Shown here: positions 51,266-59,241 of the stretch, piece after piece
Layout of the letters: each line of letters begins with the position of its first letter
How positions within the stretch are numbered: position 1 is the stretch's first letter
Origin: CAVTPD01 sp963736575
GTDB lineage: Bacteria > Bacteroidota > Bacteroidia > Cytophagales > JAAEPT01
Reading direction: 5' to 3'
NCBI GenBank assembly: GCA_963736575.1
Contig: CAVTPD010000003.1
Coordinates: 930,001 to 994,000 of the forward strand
Length of the DNA: 64,000 nt
Translations under genes and position numbers: made by a program
The notes under the pieces: generated by a model
The model's database searches: none
The model's input: only the letters and a program-made list of their open reading frames with translations
What the model was told of the DNA's origin: nothing

Positions 51266-51910
51266 ATGTTTTCTAACCTAACACCGGTTGTAAAAAATAT
51301 TATTATACTGAATGTAGGGCTTTTCATTCTACAATTGCTTTTCACAGAAACAATAATGGAACCAGGAGTAGGTTACCATAAAGTGCAATTAGTTACAGAA
51401 TATTTAAGTTTACACGATCCTCGTTCTACGGATTTTAAACCCTACCAGCTTTTAAGTCACATGTTTTTACACGGTGGTTTTATGCATTTGTTCTTTAATA
51501 TGCTTTGGTTGGTGTTTATGGGTCCAATGATCGAACGCATGTTCGGCGAAAAGAAATTCTTGTTCTTTTATATAGTTTGTGGTATTGGTGCAGCGCTTTT
51601 CTATTTAGTAACACAATATTATACAGCACCAAATTACAACTATACTATGCTGGGCGCTTCGGGTGCGGTATCGGGGATATTAATAGGCACAGCTATGTAT
51701 TTCCCTAATTCCGAAATCATATTATTCCCGATTCCTATTCCGGTTAAAATGAAATATTTTGTGATGTTCTATTTAGGCTACGAAATATTTAAAGGCTGTA
51801 CACCCGCTATGCAAACCGGTAACGTAGCGCATTTTGCACACATTGGTGGCGCATTGGTAGGATTTATTCTTATAAAAATTTGGCAGAAATGGCCTTCTAA
51901 TAATTGGTAA
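51266..51910 (+). CDS. Rhomboid family intramembrane serine protease (1)
   Basis: The 214-residue protein has six membrane segments and the catalytic pair: Ser in GASGAVSGI and His in VAHFAHIGGALVGF. HMFLHGGFMHLFFNMLWLVFMG gives the HGxxxHxxxN motif of loop 1. Rhomboids cleave membrane proteins within the bilayer. It follows mutL by 5 bp and its stop abuts the second rhomboid start, so all three are one transcript. Confidence 0.93.
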   Translation: MFSNLTPVVKNIIILNVGLFILQLLFTETIMEPGVGYHKVQLVTEYLSLHDPRSTDFKPYQLLSHMFLHGGFMHLFFNMLWLVFMGPMIERMFGEKKFLFFYIVCGIGAALFYLVTQYYTAPNYNYTMLGASGAVSGILIGTAMYFPNSEIILFPIPIPVKMKYFVMFYLGYEIFKGCTPAMQTGNVAHFAHIGGALVGFILIKIWQKWPSNNW

Positions 51911-52840
51911 ATGAATACAATCTGGGAAGATTTTAAAAACGCATTTGATAGACCTAATAATGGTCTTCTACAACTGATTTACATTAACGTTGCGGTTTTT
52001 GTTATTATCAATATTTTAAAACTGGCGGCTTTCTTTTCTGGCGTTCAGGAAATCTATCATTTTCCGTTTTCTTTTATTGGAATGCCCGGACATATTGAGG
52101 CATTTATTCTAAAACCATGGACTTTAATTACGTACTTCTTTACCCAAGAAGGCTTTTTTCATGTGTTGTTTAACATGTTAGGCTTGTACTGGTTTGGTAG
52201 AATTATAGATGATTTAATTGGTAACGATCGTTTAATTGGCATTTATGTAATGGGCGGTGTTTTTGGTGGTTTAGCCTATTTAGCGGCGTACAATTTACTA
52301 CCTCAATTTGAAGCACAACGTTATACTTCCGTTTTAATTGGTTCTTCCGGTAGTGTGTTTGCGGTGGCTGTTGCTGCGGCTACATTAGCACCCGATTATC
52401 GTTTTAATTTGGTGTTTTTAGGTCCAATAAAAATTGTTTGGATAGTTTCTGTCTATGTTTTCTTATCCTTAATACAAACTATGGGCAGCAATGCCGGTGG
52501 TAATATTGCACATTTAGGCGGTGCATTAATGGGTTATATTTTTATTCTTCAGTTACGAAATGGAAATGAACTGGCTCGCCCAGTAATTGCTACAATGGAT
52601 TTCTTTAAAAGCCTGTTTAAAAAGAAGTCTAAGATTAAAGTGAGCTATAGAAATACCGATAAGAAGCGTAAAAGTACAACTTCATCCCCTTCCTCAACGG
52701 TATCTAACCCTCCGGCATCTACGGATGAAATTAGCCAACGAGAGATTGATGAAATCTTAGATAAAATCTCACAATCGGGTTACGACAGCTTAACCAAAGA
52801 AGAGAAACGAAAGTTGTTTTCTGCTAGTCAGAAGAAGTAG
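51911..52840 (+). CDS. Rhomboid family intramembrane serine protease (2), with cytoplasmic tail
   Basis: The 309-residue protein has the rhomboid core (EGFFHVLFNMLGLYWFG; Ser in GSSGSVFAV; His in NIAHLGGALMGYIF). A hydrophilic tail of about 90 residues follows, rich in Lys and Ser/Pro (KKSKIKVSYRNTDKKRKSTTSSPSSTVSNPP) and ending in the DUF6576-like helix EISQREIDEILDKISQSGYDSLTKEEKRKLFSAS. In loop 1 it has EGFFHV, without the first His of the other copy. The paired rhomboids after mutL are typical for the phylum. Its last 17 bp overlap the end of the convergent WYL gene. Confidence 0.92.
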   Translation: MNTIWEDFKNAFDRPNNGLLQLIYINVAVFVIINILKLAAFFSGVQEIYHFPFSFIGMPGHIEAFILKPWTLITYFFTQEGFFHVLFNMLGLYWFGRIIDDLIGNDRLIGIYVMGGVFGGLAYLAAYNLLPQFEAQRYTSVLIGSSGSVFAVAVAAATLAPDYRFNLVFLGPIKIVWIVSVYVFLSLIQTMGSNAGGNIAHLGGALMGYIFILQLRNGNELARPVIATMDFFKSLFKKKSKIKVSYRNTDKKRKSTTSSPSSTVSNPPASTDEISQREIDEILDKISQSGYDSLTKEEKRKLFSASQKK

Positions 52841-53714
52841 AAAAAGGAAACTCTATTTCTTTAAGTTGCTTTATCAGCCAAGTAGGTTCCATTACTTTTA
52901 CTTTACCTAGATACCAAAATAGAGTTTGTTTTAATTCATAATTAGGTAAAACCTCAATAGTAAAAACAACATTAGAAATTGTTTCTAGTAGTTTTTTCTG
53001 AGAATTATGAATAGGGCTGGCTATTAAATATGGCCATTGCTCAATTGAGCAATTTAATTTAATAATTATGGGTGAAATGGATAAGTCACTAACACCTATT
53101 TGTTGCTTGCATTGATTTTTTGCAATTTCAGCTAGGCTTTTATCATAAAAATCTGATTTTAGTACCTTTATCGATAGCATCCTATCAACACCATAAGATT
53201 TTAATTTTGATTCGTTTTTCTTCTTAAGAATCAAATACCATAAATTGTTATATTGTTTTAATAGATATGGTGAAGCTTCTACATTGATCGGAGTATCTGT
53301 ATTGTATTTCTGATAAATAAAAGAAATGGCATTCTGGTTTTTAATGACATTATATAATTCTTTCAATAAGGATAGATTATAAAGTTTACTCTTACTTGAA
53401 AAATCAAAAATCATTCCTTGCCCATCTGTTGATGCCAAGTGAACACTTATATATGATTGCTGAATAACGCGTATGAAATTAGTATCACCAGTATTTTTTT
53501 TCCATTTATAGAGTTTAGTGTTTCCTTCTTTTTTTTGTTCAAACTCAAACCCTTTGTTACCTAGTTCTTCAAAATACCTTTCTAAAGTACGTTGAGATTT
53601 ATAAATGTCTGAAGCGGATAAAGATTTAAGAATCTCCTTTTTTGACTTATAAAAACTAGATGTAGAATCAAGAATTAATGCATATGCGCTCAATATTTCG
53701 TCTATTCGTTTCAT
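52824..53714 (-). CDS. WYL-domain transcriptional regulator
   Basis: The 296-residue protein has an N-terminal winged-helix region (SYKSKKEILKSL-type segment, SQRTLERYFEELGNKGFEFEQKKEGNTKLYKW), then a WYL ligand-binding domain (ISFIYQKYNTDTPINVEASPYLLKQYNNLWYLILKKKNESKLKSYGVDRMLSIKVL) and a WCX-type C-terminal extension (IIIKLNCSIEQWPYLIASPIHNSQKK). WYL regulators commonly repress or sense for phage-defence and DNA-damage loci. It diverges from the hydrolase/UDG-like pair across about 60 bp and probably controls it. Its gene is more AT-rich than the mutL-rhomboid block, consistent with transfer. Confidence 0.88.
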   Translation of the reverse strand: MKRIDEILSAYALILDSTSSFYKSKKEILKSLSASDIYKSQRTLERYFEELGNKGFEFEQKKEGNTKLYKWKKNTGDTNFIRVIQQSYISVHLASTDGQGMIFDFSSKSKLYNLSLLKELYNVIKNQNAISFIYQKYNTDTPINVEASPYLLKQYNNLWYLILKKKNESKLKSYGVDRMLSIKVLKSDFYDKSLAEIAKNQCKQQIGVSDLSISPIIIKLNCSIEQWPYLIASPIHNSQKKLLETISNVVFTIEVLPNYELKQTLFWYLGKVKVMEPTWLIKQLKEIEFPFSTSSD

Positions 53715-53776
53715 GTTTGCTAAAATAAATTTGATTCATGACATATTATGTCGTGATTGTGCTGTTTAATTGTAAA

Positions 53777-54322
53777 ATGAATGAAATACTATTTATAACA
53801 GGCTTAAATGGAAGTATAAATAATGGTTTAGGTTATTTTATAAAAGAAAATTACAACATTAAAAACTACTTTGAATTAAAGGACGAGTTCAACACTTTAA
53901 CACATTCTGAACAGTTAGGGATACTTAATGGATGGTTAAAACAAAACATAAATGGGGTAGGTTATATTATTGCAGTTTCCTACGGAGCCTATCTGTTTCT
54001 AAATAATTTAGAAAAAATAACACTCGAAAAAGAAACAGTTTTAATATTAATCACACCAGTTTTAGGCATGGCTAAAACAACTAATGGCGGACGATTTCCT
54101 GCCGGATCAAGCTACTTTTCTAAACTTGTGAAAAATAAAAAGTTACAGATGAATAATGAATCCTACTTAATAACAGGTTCGGAAGATCTAATATCCCCTA
54201 AAGATGCAGCAACTAAATTTTGTAATTATTATCCAAATACTGAATTGATTATTTTTGAAGGTAATGATCATAACCTTTCCAAAAGCCATCTTAAAAAAGT
54301 AATATCAGAAATTATTAACTAA
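53777..54322 (+). CDS. Small alpha/beta-hydrolase-like protein in the WYL cassette
   Basis: From the ATG at 53777 the protein is 181 residues; a longer frame from 53738 adds 13 residues that lack similarity to a start and reach into the divergent promoter. It has a compact alpha/beta-hydrolase plan: ILFITGLNGS, a nucleophile elbow AVSYGAYLF with Ser68 (Ala replaces the first Gly), an acidic residue Asp137 in GSEDLISP and His165 in GNDHNLSKS. FPAGSSYFSKLV lies between. It resembles RBBP9/YdeN-type minimal hydrolases and lacks a cap. It is followed by the UDG-like gene after 17 bp and controlled by a divergent WYL gene. Confidence 0.6.
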   Translation: MNEILFITGLNGSINNGLGYFIKENYNIKNYFELKDEFNTLTHSEQLGILNGWLKQNINGVGYIIAVSYGAYLFLNNLEKITLEKETVLILITPVLGMAKTTNGGRFPAGSSYFSKLVKNKKLQMNNESYLITGSEDLISPKDAATKFCNYYPNTELIIFEGNDHNLSKSHLKKVISEIIN

Positions 54323-54339
54323 GTAATAAATTTTTAGAA

Positions 54340-55263
54340 ATGGAAACGTATAAAACTTACCTAGACTTTTTAAACTATAAATATGGTAATGAAGTCGTAA
54401 AAGCATTAACAACACTGGAATCAGATAATTTAATTCGGTTAAAAGGCGGAGACAGCTCTGAGATTTATGTTAACAATAAATTTCAACAGAATATCATTTC
54501 TAAAATTGATGAGCTACTAGGGGATAAGATTCTTGATTTTAACGCAAATACATTTGGTGATTGGGCCTTTGACTTTCCTGGTTGGATTGGCGATTTGAGA
54601 TTCAATGAATATAGCTCAAACAAAGAAATAATGGTTATTGGTATGGAGCCTCACATTGAAAATAGAGATTTTCAAGTATGTTACGGCCTTAGAGATTTAA
54701 ATGATGAAGGCGATCTATTAGGTGGTAATAATAAGAACTTATATAAAAATATAATTGATGTTTTTGGTGATTATGAAAGTTTAGCTGAACTATCAACTAT
54801 TCGTAACTATGATGATGTTTTGAATAAAGTTTATATTACTGATTTGTGTCATTTTGCTATTAAAGGAAAAGCGAAAGAAATTTTTAAAGTTAAAAACTGG
54901 AAGAGAATCAGAAATCAAATTGCACTAGACTTACTTGAAAAAGAAATCAAGTTTATTAAACCAAAATTCATTCTTTCACAAGGAACAGAAGTATCAAATT
55001 TTATTGAAAAAAACTTTTTTAGGGGAACTGATTATGAATTAATAAGTCAATTAGAGCCCAAGGATTTTAACATGAACTTGGGAGAAAGAAGATTTAAGAA
55101 CTTTCCAAAATTCACTAAATATGCATTTAATGGGCTTACTATAGCTCATATTAAATTACCGCATGCTGCTAGTGGATTAACACAAGGATTTTGGTTAAAC
55201 AGTAAAAAAGAACAAAGAAAAGAGAGGCTTAATATTATAAAAGACTTTATTAAATCGTTTTGA
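54340..55263 (+). CDS. Uracil-DNA-glycosylase-superfamily-like protein in the WYL cassette
   Basis: The 307-residue protein shows the order of motifs of the UDG fold: EIMVIGMEPH at 96-105 (place of the GQDPYH/GEAPG water-activating motif), VYITDLCHF at 164-172 (strand leading to the base-stacking residue), EIKFIKPKFILSQGTEVSNFI at 202-222 and KLPHAASG at 272-279 (place of the HPSPxS minor-groove motif). No iron-sulfur Cys pattern is seen. An N-terminal helical extension of about 90 residues precedes the fold. The assignment is by motif pattern only; catalysis on DNA is not certain, and related folds act on other nucleotides. Together with the WYL regulator and hydrolase it forms a compact accessory unit. 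Confidence 0.6.
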   Translation: METYKTYLDFLNYKYGNEVVKALTTLESDNLIRLKGGDSSEIYVNNKFQQNIISKIDELLGDKILDFNANTFGDWAFDFPGWIGDLRFNEYSSNKEIMVIGMEPHIENRDFQVCYGLRDLNDEGDLLGGNNKNLYKNIIDVFGDYESLAELSTIRNYDDVLNKVYITDLCHFAIKGKAKEIFKVKNWKRIRNQIALDLLEKEIKFIKPKFILSQGTEVSNFIEKNFFRGTDYELISQLEPKDFNMNLGERRFKNFPKFTKYAFNGLTIAHIKLPHAASGLTQGFWLNSKKEQRKERLNIIKDFIKSF

Positions 55264-55302
55264 GTTTTTGGCTTTAACCTTTAAAATTGCTTTTATTCAC
55301 CG

Positions 55303-55329
55303 TAAACAAGGTCTATCGACCGTTGTTTA
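55303..55329. repeat. Inverted repeat downstream of the WYL cassette
   Basis: TAAACAAGGTC (55303-55313) pairs with GACC-G-TTGTTTA (55318-55329) with one bulged base and a TATC loop. It lies 40 bp after the UDG-like gene. No long T-run follows, so it may be a weak terminator or a border sequence. Confidence 0.5.
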
Positions 55330-55371
55330 GGTTGAGATAACCAATAATTTCAATTTAAAAATTAGTATTCT

Positions 55372-55404
55372 ATGGAACGTCATTCCCATGAAAATGGGAA
55401 TCTC
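55372..55404. repeat. Dispersed repeat with GAAA-capped hairpin, copy 2
   Basis: This copy has ATTCCCAT / ATGGGAAT (55382-55389, 55394-55401) with a GAAA loop, between TGGAACGTC and CTC, as in copy 1 at 2688-2720. The pair next to the loop differs from copy 1 on both sides in a compensatory way. It lies at the right border of the WYL cassette. Confidence 0.7.
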
Positions 55405-55473
55405 CATATGAAATAATAATGTAACGTATGTTTATACGGCAGAGTGATTTTCTATTCACTAAGAATGTGTGAG

Positions 55474-55502
55474 ATTATCCCATAGCTATCGGGATGATAA
55501 TG
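55474..55502. repeat. Imperfect palindrome ATTATCCCATAGCTATCGGGAT
   Basis: ATTATC-CCATAGCTATCGGG-ATGATAAT forms an imperfect palindrome of about 29 bp with a central ATAGCTAT. Between it and the flavin oxidoreductase gene (ending at 55563) I see nothing else. The 55264-55562 stretch therefore holds three hairpin repeats and no gene. Confidence 0.5.
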
Positions 55503-55562
55503 ACGGTAATAGCAGGTATTATGTTAGATTTTAAAGATTGTGACAAACAGTCTTAAAGGCAT

Positions 55563-56504
55563 TCATAATTCCCCCAATCTCTTCTTTTCCCTAACAAACT
55601 CTTCCCAAATTTCAGTAAAGATTTCAGCGGCAGTTTGTGCTTTTTTAAAACAAGAAGCTATTTGCCCAATTTCTAATTCACCTTCTTCCAGTTCGCCTTC
55701 AAAAATCCCTTTTCTAGAACGCCCTTTTCCTAATAACGTTTTTAATTCTTCTACCGAAGCACCGCGCATTTCGGCTTCTTGCACCTGATTAAAAAAGCCG
55801 TTTTTAATCAAGCGAACAGGCGCCAATTGTTTTAACATTAATTTGGTTTCCCCTTCATTGAGCGACAACACCTTGTCTTTAAAATTTTTGTGTGCACTGG
55901 ATTCTTCAGCTATAGCAAATCGGGAACCTATTTGCACTGCTTCAGCACCCAAAGCAAAAGCCGCCAACATGCTTTTTCCGGAAGCTATTCCGCCCGCAGC
56001 AATTACTGGTACTTGCACGGCTTCACTTACTGCCGGGATTAAACACAGGGTTGTTGTTTCTTCCCTACCATTATGTCCGCCTGCTTCAAAACCTTCAGCA
56101 ACAAGGGCATCTACTCCGCATTTTTCAGCCTTTAAAGCAAACTTTACACTAGAAACTACATGGATAACGGTTATTCCTTTTTCCTTCAGAAAAGAAGTCC
56201 ATTGGGCCGGATTACCAGCAGATGTAATTACAATGGGTACTTTCTCTTCTACAATGATTGCTATGTTTTTTTCGGAATGCGCATACAGCAAAGGTACGTT
56301 TACAGCAAACGGTTTATCGGTGCTCTTTTTCAGTTTTTGAATGTGTTCTCTCAGCACATCCGGACTCATAGAACCCGAACCAATAACACCTAATCCGCCC
56401 ACTTTAGAAACTGCCGAAGCCAGCTTCCAACCGCTGCACCAAACCATTCCCGCCTGTATGATGGGAAAATCTATTTTTAATAAATCACAAAATCGGTTTT
56501 GCAT
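55563..56504 (-). CDS. NAD(P)H-dependent flavin oxidoreductase (nitronate monooxygenase/FabK-like)
   Basis: The 313-residue FMN-dependent TIM barrel has DFPIIQAGMVWCSGWKLASAVSKVGGLGVIGSGSM (FMN-binding start), KPFAVNVPLL, VVSSVKFALKAEKCGVDALVAEGFEAGGHNG with the conserved His, PVIAAGGIASGKSMLAAFALGAEAVQIGSRF (phosphate loop) and a C-terminal helix region. Family members oxidise nitronates or reduce enoyl-ACP (FabK). The exact substrate cannot be told. It is monocistronic and diverges from ald. Confidence 0.88.
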   Translation of the reverse strand: MQNRFCDLLKIDFPIIQAGMVWCSGWKLASAVSKVGGLGVIGSGSMSPDVLREHIQKLKKSTDKPFAVNVPLLYAHSEKNIAIIVEEKVPIVITSAGNPAQWTSFLKEKGITVIHVVSSVKFALKAEKCGVDALVAEGFEAGGHNGREETTTLCLIPAVSEAVQVPVIAAGGIASGKSMLAAFALGAEAVQIGSRFAIAEESSAHKNFKDKVLSLNEGETKLMLKQLAPVRLIKNGFFNQVQEAEMRGASVEELKTLLGKGRSRKGIFEGELEEGELEIGQIASCFKKAQTAAEIFTEIWEEFVREKKRLGEL

Positions 56505-56605
56505 ACCTTAAAGTTGCGGATAATCTATAAAATAGTCATAGATTGATTGTACTATTTACAGGCACAGATTTTGAATAAATTTCAAAGAACAAAGAGCAAA
56601 AACAT

Positions 56606-57676
56606 ATGGTAGTAGGAATTCCGAAAGAGATCAAAATTTTAGAAAACAGAGTGTCCATTACGCCGGAAAATGCCGCTAAAATAATAGCGTTAGGCAGTTC
56701 GGTACTTATAGAAACCGGTGCTGGTATAGGTTCGGGTTATAGTGATGAACTCTATTCTGAAGTTGGAGCACAAATAGTTTCTACAGCAAAGGAAGTCTAT
56801 GATAATGCACATCTTATTCTAAAAGTAAAAGAACCCTTACCAGAAGAATATTCTTTTATTCAGAAAAACCAGATTGTGTTTACGTATTTCCACTTTGCCT
56901 CTAATCAGGGATTGATAGATGCTATGCTTGCTTCTGGCGCCATTTGCGTAGCCTATGAAACCGTTACCAATGATGCCGGGAAATTACCGCTTTTAGAACC
57001 CATGTCTAGAATTGCGGGTAGGCTTTCGGTACAAGAAGGCGTACGTTATTTAAGTAAATTATTAGGTGGAAAAGGAAAATTACCCGGTGGAATACCCGGC
57101 TCTGCAAATTCTAAAGCGTTAATAATTGGCGGAGGTATTGTAGGTTTTGAGGCTGCAACTGTTGCTATTGGTATGGGCATGGATGTTACGCTTTTAGACA
57201 CCAACCTAGACAGACTTATTGAAATTAAAGATCTGTTTGAAGATAAAATTGAAACACGGGTTTCTTCGGAAGAAGTAATAAGAGAAGAAGTAAAAACAGC
57301 CGATTTAATTGTTGGTGCAGTGTTAATCCCAGGTGGGAAAGCACCCAAATTAATCCGTAAAGAACATTTGGCGTTAATGGAGCCCAAAACGGTATTGGTA
57401 GATGTTGCTATAGACCAAGGCGGTTGCATGGAAACGTCTAAAGCAACTACGCATAACAATCCCATTTATGAAGTAGATGGAATTATACATTATGCCGTAG
57501 CCAATATGCCGGGCATTGTGCCTGCAACGGCATCACAAGCCTTGTCTAATGCTACTTTTCCGTTTTTGAAATTAATTGTAGAGAATGGGTTAGGCCATGC
57601 TTGTACCATGAACAAACATTTAGGCAATGGGCTAAATATTGTAAAAGGTGAAATTATACTAAAAGCGCTAAAATAG
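56606..57676 (+). CDS. ald: Alanine dehydrogenase
   Basis: The 356-residue protein interconverts alanine and pyruvate with NAD. GIPKEIKILENRVSITPENA, the substrate Lys region VKEPLPEEY, YFHFASNQGLIDAM, the YETVTNDAGKLPLLEPMSRIAGRLSVQEG segment and the Rossmann loop ALIIGGGIVGFEAA are present, then VDVAIDQGGCMETSKATTHNNPIY and the late NMPGIVPATASQALSNAT. The length fits the Ald family rather than the larger transhydrogenase alpha subunit. It ends 1 bp before the end of the convergent 7TM-DISM gene. Confidence 0.94.
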   Translation: MVVGIPKEIKILENRVSITPENAAKIIALGSSVLIETGAGIGSGYSDELYSEVGAQIVSTAKEVYDNAHLILKVKEPLPEEYSFIQKNQIVFTYFHFASNQGLIDAMLASGAICVAYETVTNDAGKLPLLEPMSRIAGRLSVQEGVRYLSKLLGGKGKLPGGIPGSANSKALIIGGGIVGFEAATVAIGMGMDVTLLDTNLDRLIEIKDLFEDKIETRVSSEEVIREEVKTADLIVGAVLIPGGKAPKLIRKEHLALMEPKTVLVDVAIDQGGCMETSKATTHNNPIYEVDGIIHYAVANMPGIVPATASQALSNATFPFLKLIVENGLGHACTMNKHLGNGLNIVKGEIILKALK

Positions 57677-57677
57677 A

Positions 57678-59072
57678 TTAGAAACTTAGAAAGGACGACT
57701 GCGAATTGTATTCGTCCTCTAGTTCTTGCAGTTGAACTTTTAGATATACATATTCACTTTTCAACTCTTTGTAATCTTTCCCTTTATCGTCTAAATCTCT
57801 TTCTAACTGTTGTATTTGTGTAGTTAGTTTTAGAATCTGGGTGCTTAATTCTCGGTTCGCTTTTTTGGCTTCATTGGTATTTTCACTGGCCAAATCAGCA
57901 AAATGTTTGTGATGGATTTTAAGAAAAGTAATGTGATACCTTTCCGATAAACTTTTAGAAAGCAGTACAATCTGTACAATTAGAGTATATTTTAATACCG
58001 TATACGAATTAAAATTACCCGAAATCACACCTATTATTTGTAGGGTAAAAAACAAATAACCTATCCAGAAAACACTTAATGCCGCCGTAAATAAAGAAAC
58101 CATATAGTGGTTCTTTTTCTTTCTCTGTGACATAGAAGTAAATACTGGAATGGATAATAAAATTACATCAATCTTTAAGTCTAAAACATAATCTTCAATA
58201 AGTATTAAAGAAATTAATTTAAAGACAATAGCCAAAATATGTACATAATAGAGGGTAACGCTATTTTTTTTCAGATTTAGAAAAACACTAGACAACATTA
58301 AAGTGAAAACCACCATTAAACCGTTGGTAACCTGAAAAGAAAAATGGTTAAACCCAGGGAAATCTGGCCAGAAATATTGAAAACCAAAACCGTCTATATC
58401 TAAAATGTATAAGGCCGCGCTAATGGCGTAACCTGCCACAAATAGGAAGGCTTTTTTACGCGCATAAAAATATAAATAAGCATTATAAAGAATAACCATA
58501 AAGATTAATCCAAACACAAAAAAGGTAAGATTGTACCGTTTGTTGTGCTCTTTTAAAAAGTTTCGGGTGCTTTCAACCGTAAAACTTAACTTAACCGGTA
58601 TTTCCGACTGGTATTTTAGGTAATAAACCTCATTTTTAGGTGAATAGGGCACATCAAAAATAAAGTTCTTATCGTCGTATTTTCTTGAATCAAATTTAAA
58701 ATCTGCACCCAACGTTCGTTGGTAATATTTGTTTTTTTCTTCAGGAATAAAAAAATCAACCTCACTAGTTTGGTGAGAATAAACTACTAAAAGCAAATCT
58801 TTTTGTTCCTGAATTTCATTCTTCAGTTTAAACTTAATCCAATACGTGTATTCTGGATCAAGCATTTTTTCTGTATGAACAGGTATTTTAAACTTTTCTT
58901 GCCAGAAAGGTTTGTTTACATCTTCAATTTTTAAATCCGAATCCGTTACTAAAATCTCATAGTTAGCCCCATTGTAATAAATCTCCTGAACTTCATCAGT
59001 AAGTATATTAGAAGCTATTGAAAGGCTAATAACATTCAGAAATAAGGTCAATAGGATAATAATTCTATTCAC
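57678..59072 (-). CDS. 7TM-DISM receptor-like protein with coiled-coil tail and no output domain
   Basis: The 464 residues have a signal peptide (MNRIIILLTLFLNVISLSIAS), a periplasmic 7TMR-DISMED2 sensor (about 25-170; PEYTYWIKFKLKNEIQEQKDLLLVVYSHQTSEVDFFIP), seven membrane helices (about 180-385, LTFFVFGLIFMVILYNAYLYFYARKKAFLFVAGYAISAALYIL onwards) and a long coiled coil (about 400-455, ANRELSTQILKLTTQIQQLERDLDDKGKDYKELKSEYVYLKVQLQELE). It stops there: no histidine kinase, cyclase or LytTR domain follows. Signal transfer would need a partner bound to the coiled coil. Ligand unknown; the DISMED2 domain resembles carbohydrate-binding folds. Confidence 0.85.
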   Translation of the reverse strand: MNRIIILLTLFLNVISLSIASNILTDEVQEIYYNGANYEILVTDSDLKIEDVNKPFWQEKFKIPVHTEKMLDPEYTYWIKFKLKNEIQEQKDLLLVVYSHQTSEVDFFIPEEKNKYYQRTLGADFKFDSRKYDDKNFIFDVPYSPKNEVYYLKYQSEIPVKLSFTVESTRNFLKEHNKRYNLTFFVFGLIFMVILYNAYLYFYARKKAFLFVAGYAISAALYILDIDGFGFQYFWPDFPGFNHFSFQVTNGLMVVFTLMLSSVFLNLKKNSVTLYYVHILAIVFKLISLILIEDYVLDLKIDVILLSIPVFTSMSQRKKKNHYMVSLFTAALSVFWIGYLFFTLQIIGVISGNFNSYTVLKYTLIVQIVLLSKSLSERYHITFLKIHHKHFADLASENTNEAKKANRELSTQILKLTTQIQQLERDLDDKGKDYKELKSEYVYLKVQLQELEDEYNSQSSFLSF

Positions 59073-59241
59073 AATCGCTCATTTATTATGTAAAAACTTC
59101 TTGCTGAAGTTTGTTTTATCTTCTTTAGGAAGGTGCAGCAACTTAAAAGTTAACAAATTATTTTGTCTTTTTTAACATTTATTTTATGAATAATGTGTTT
59201 TTCTCTACTATTTTCGTTCCAATAAATTGAACACGAGGACC

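Noticed and set aside
55843..56340. 165-codon plus-strand frame opposite the flavin oxidoreductase
   Set aside because: Shadow of a well-conserved minus-strand gene; composition follows that gene's codons.
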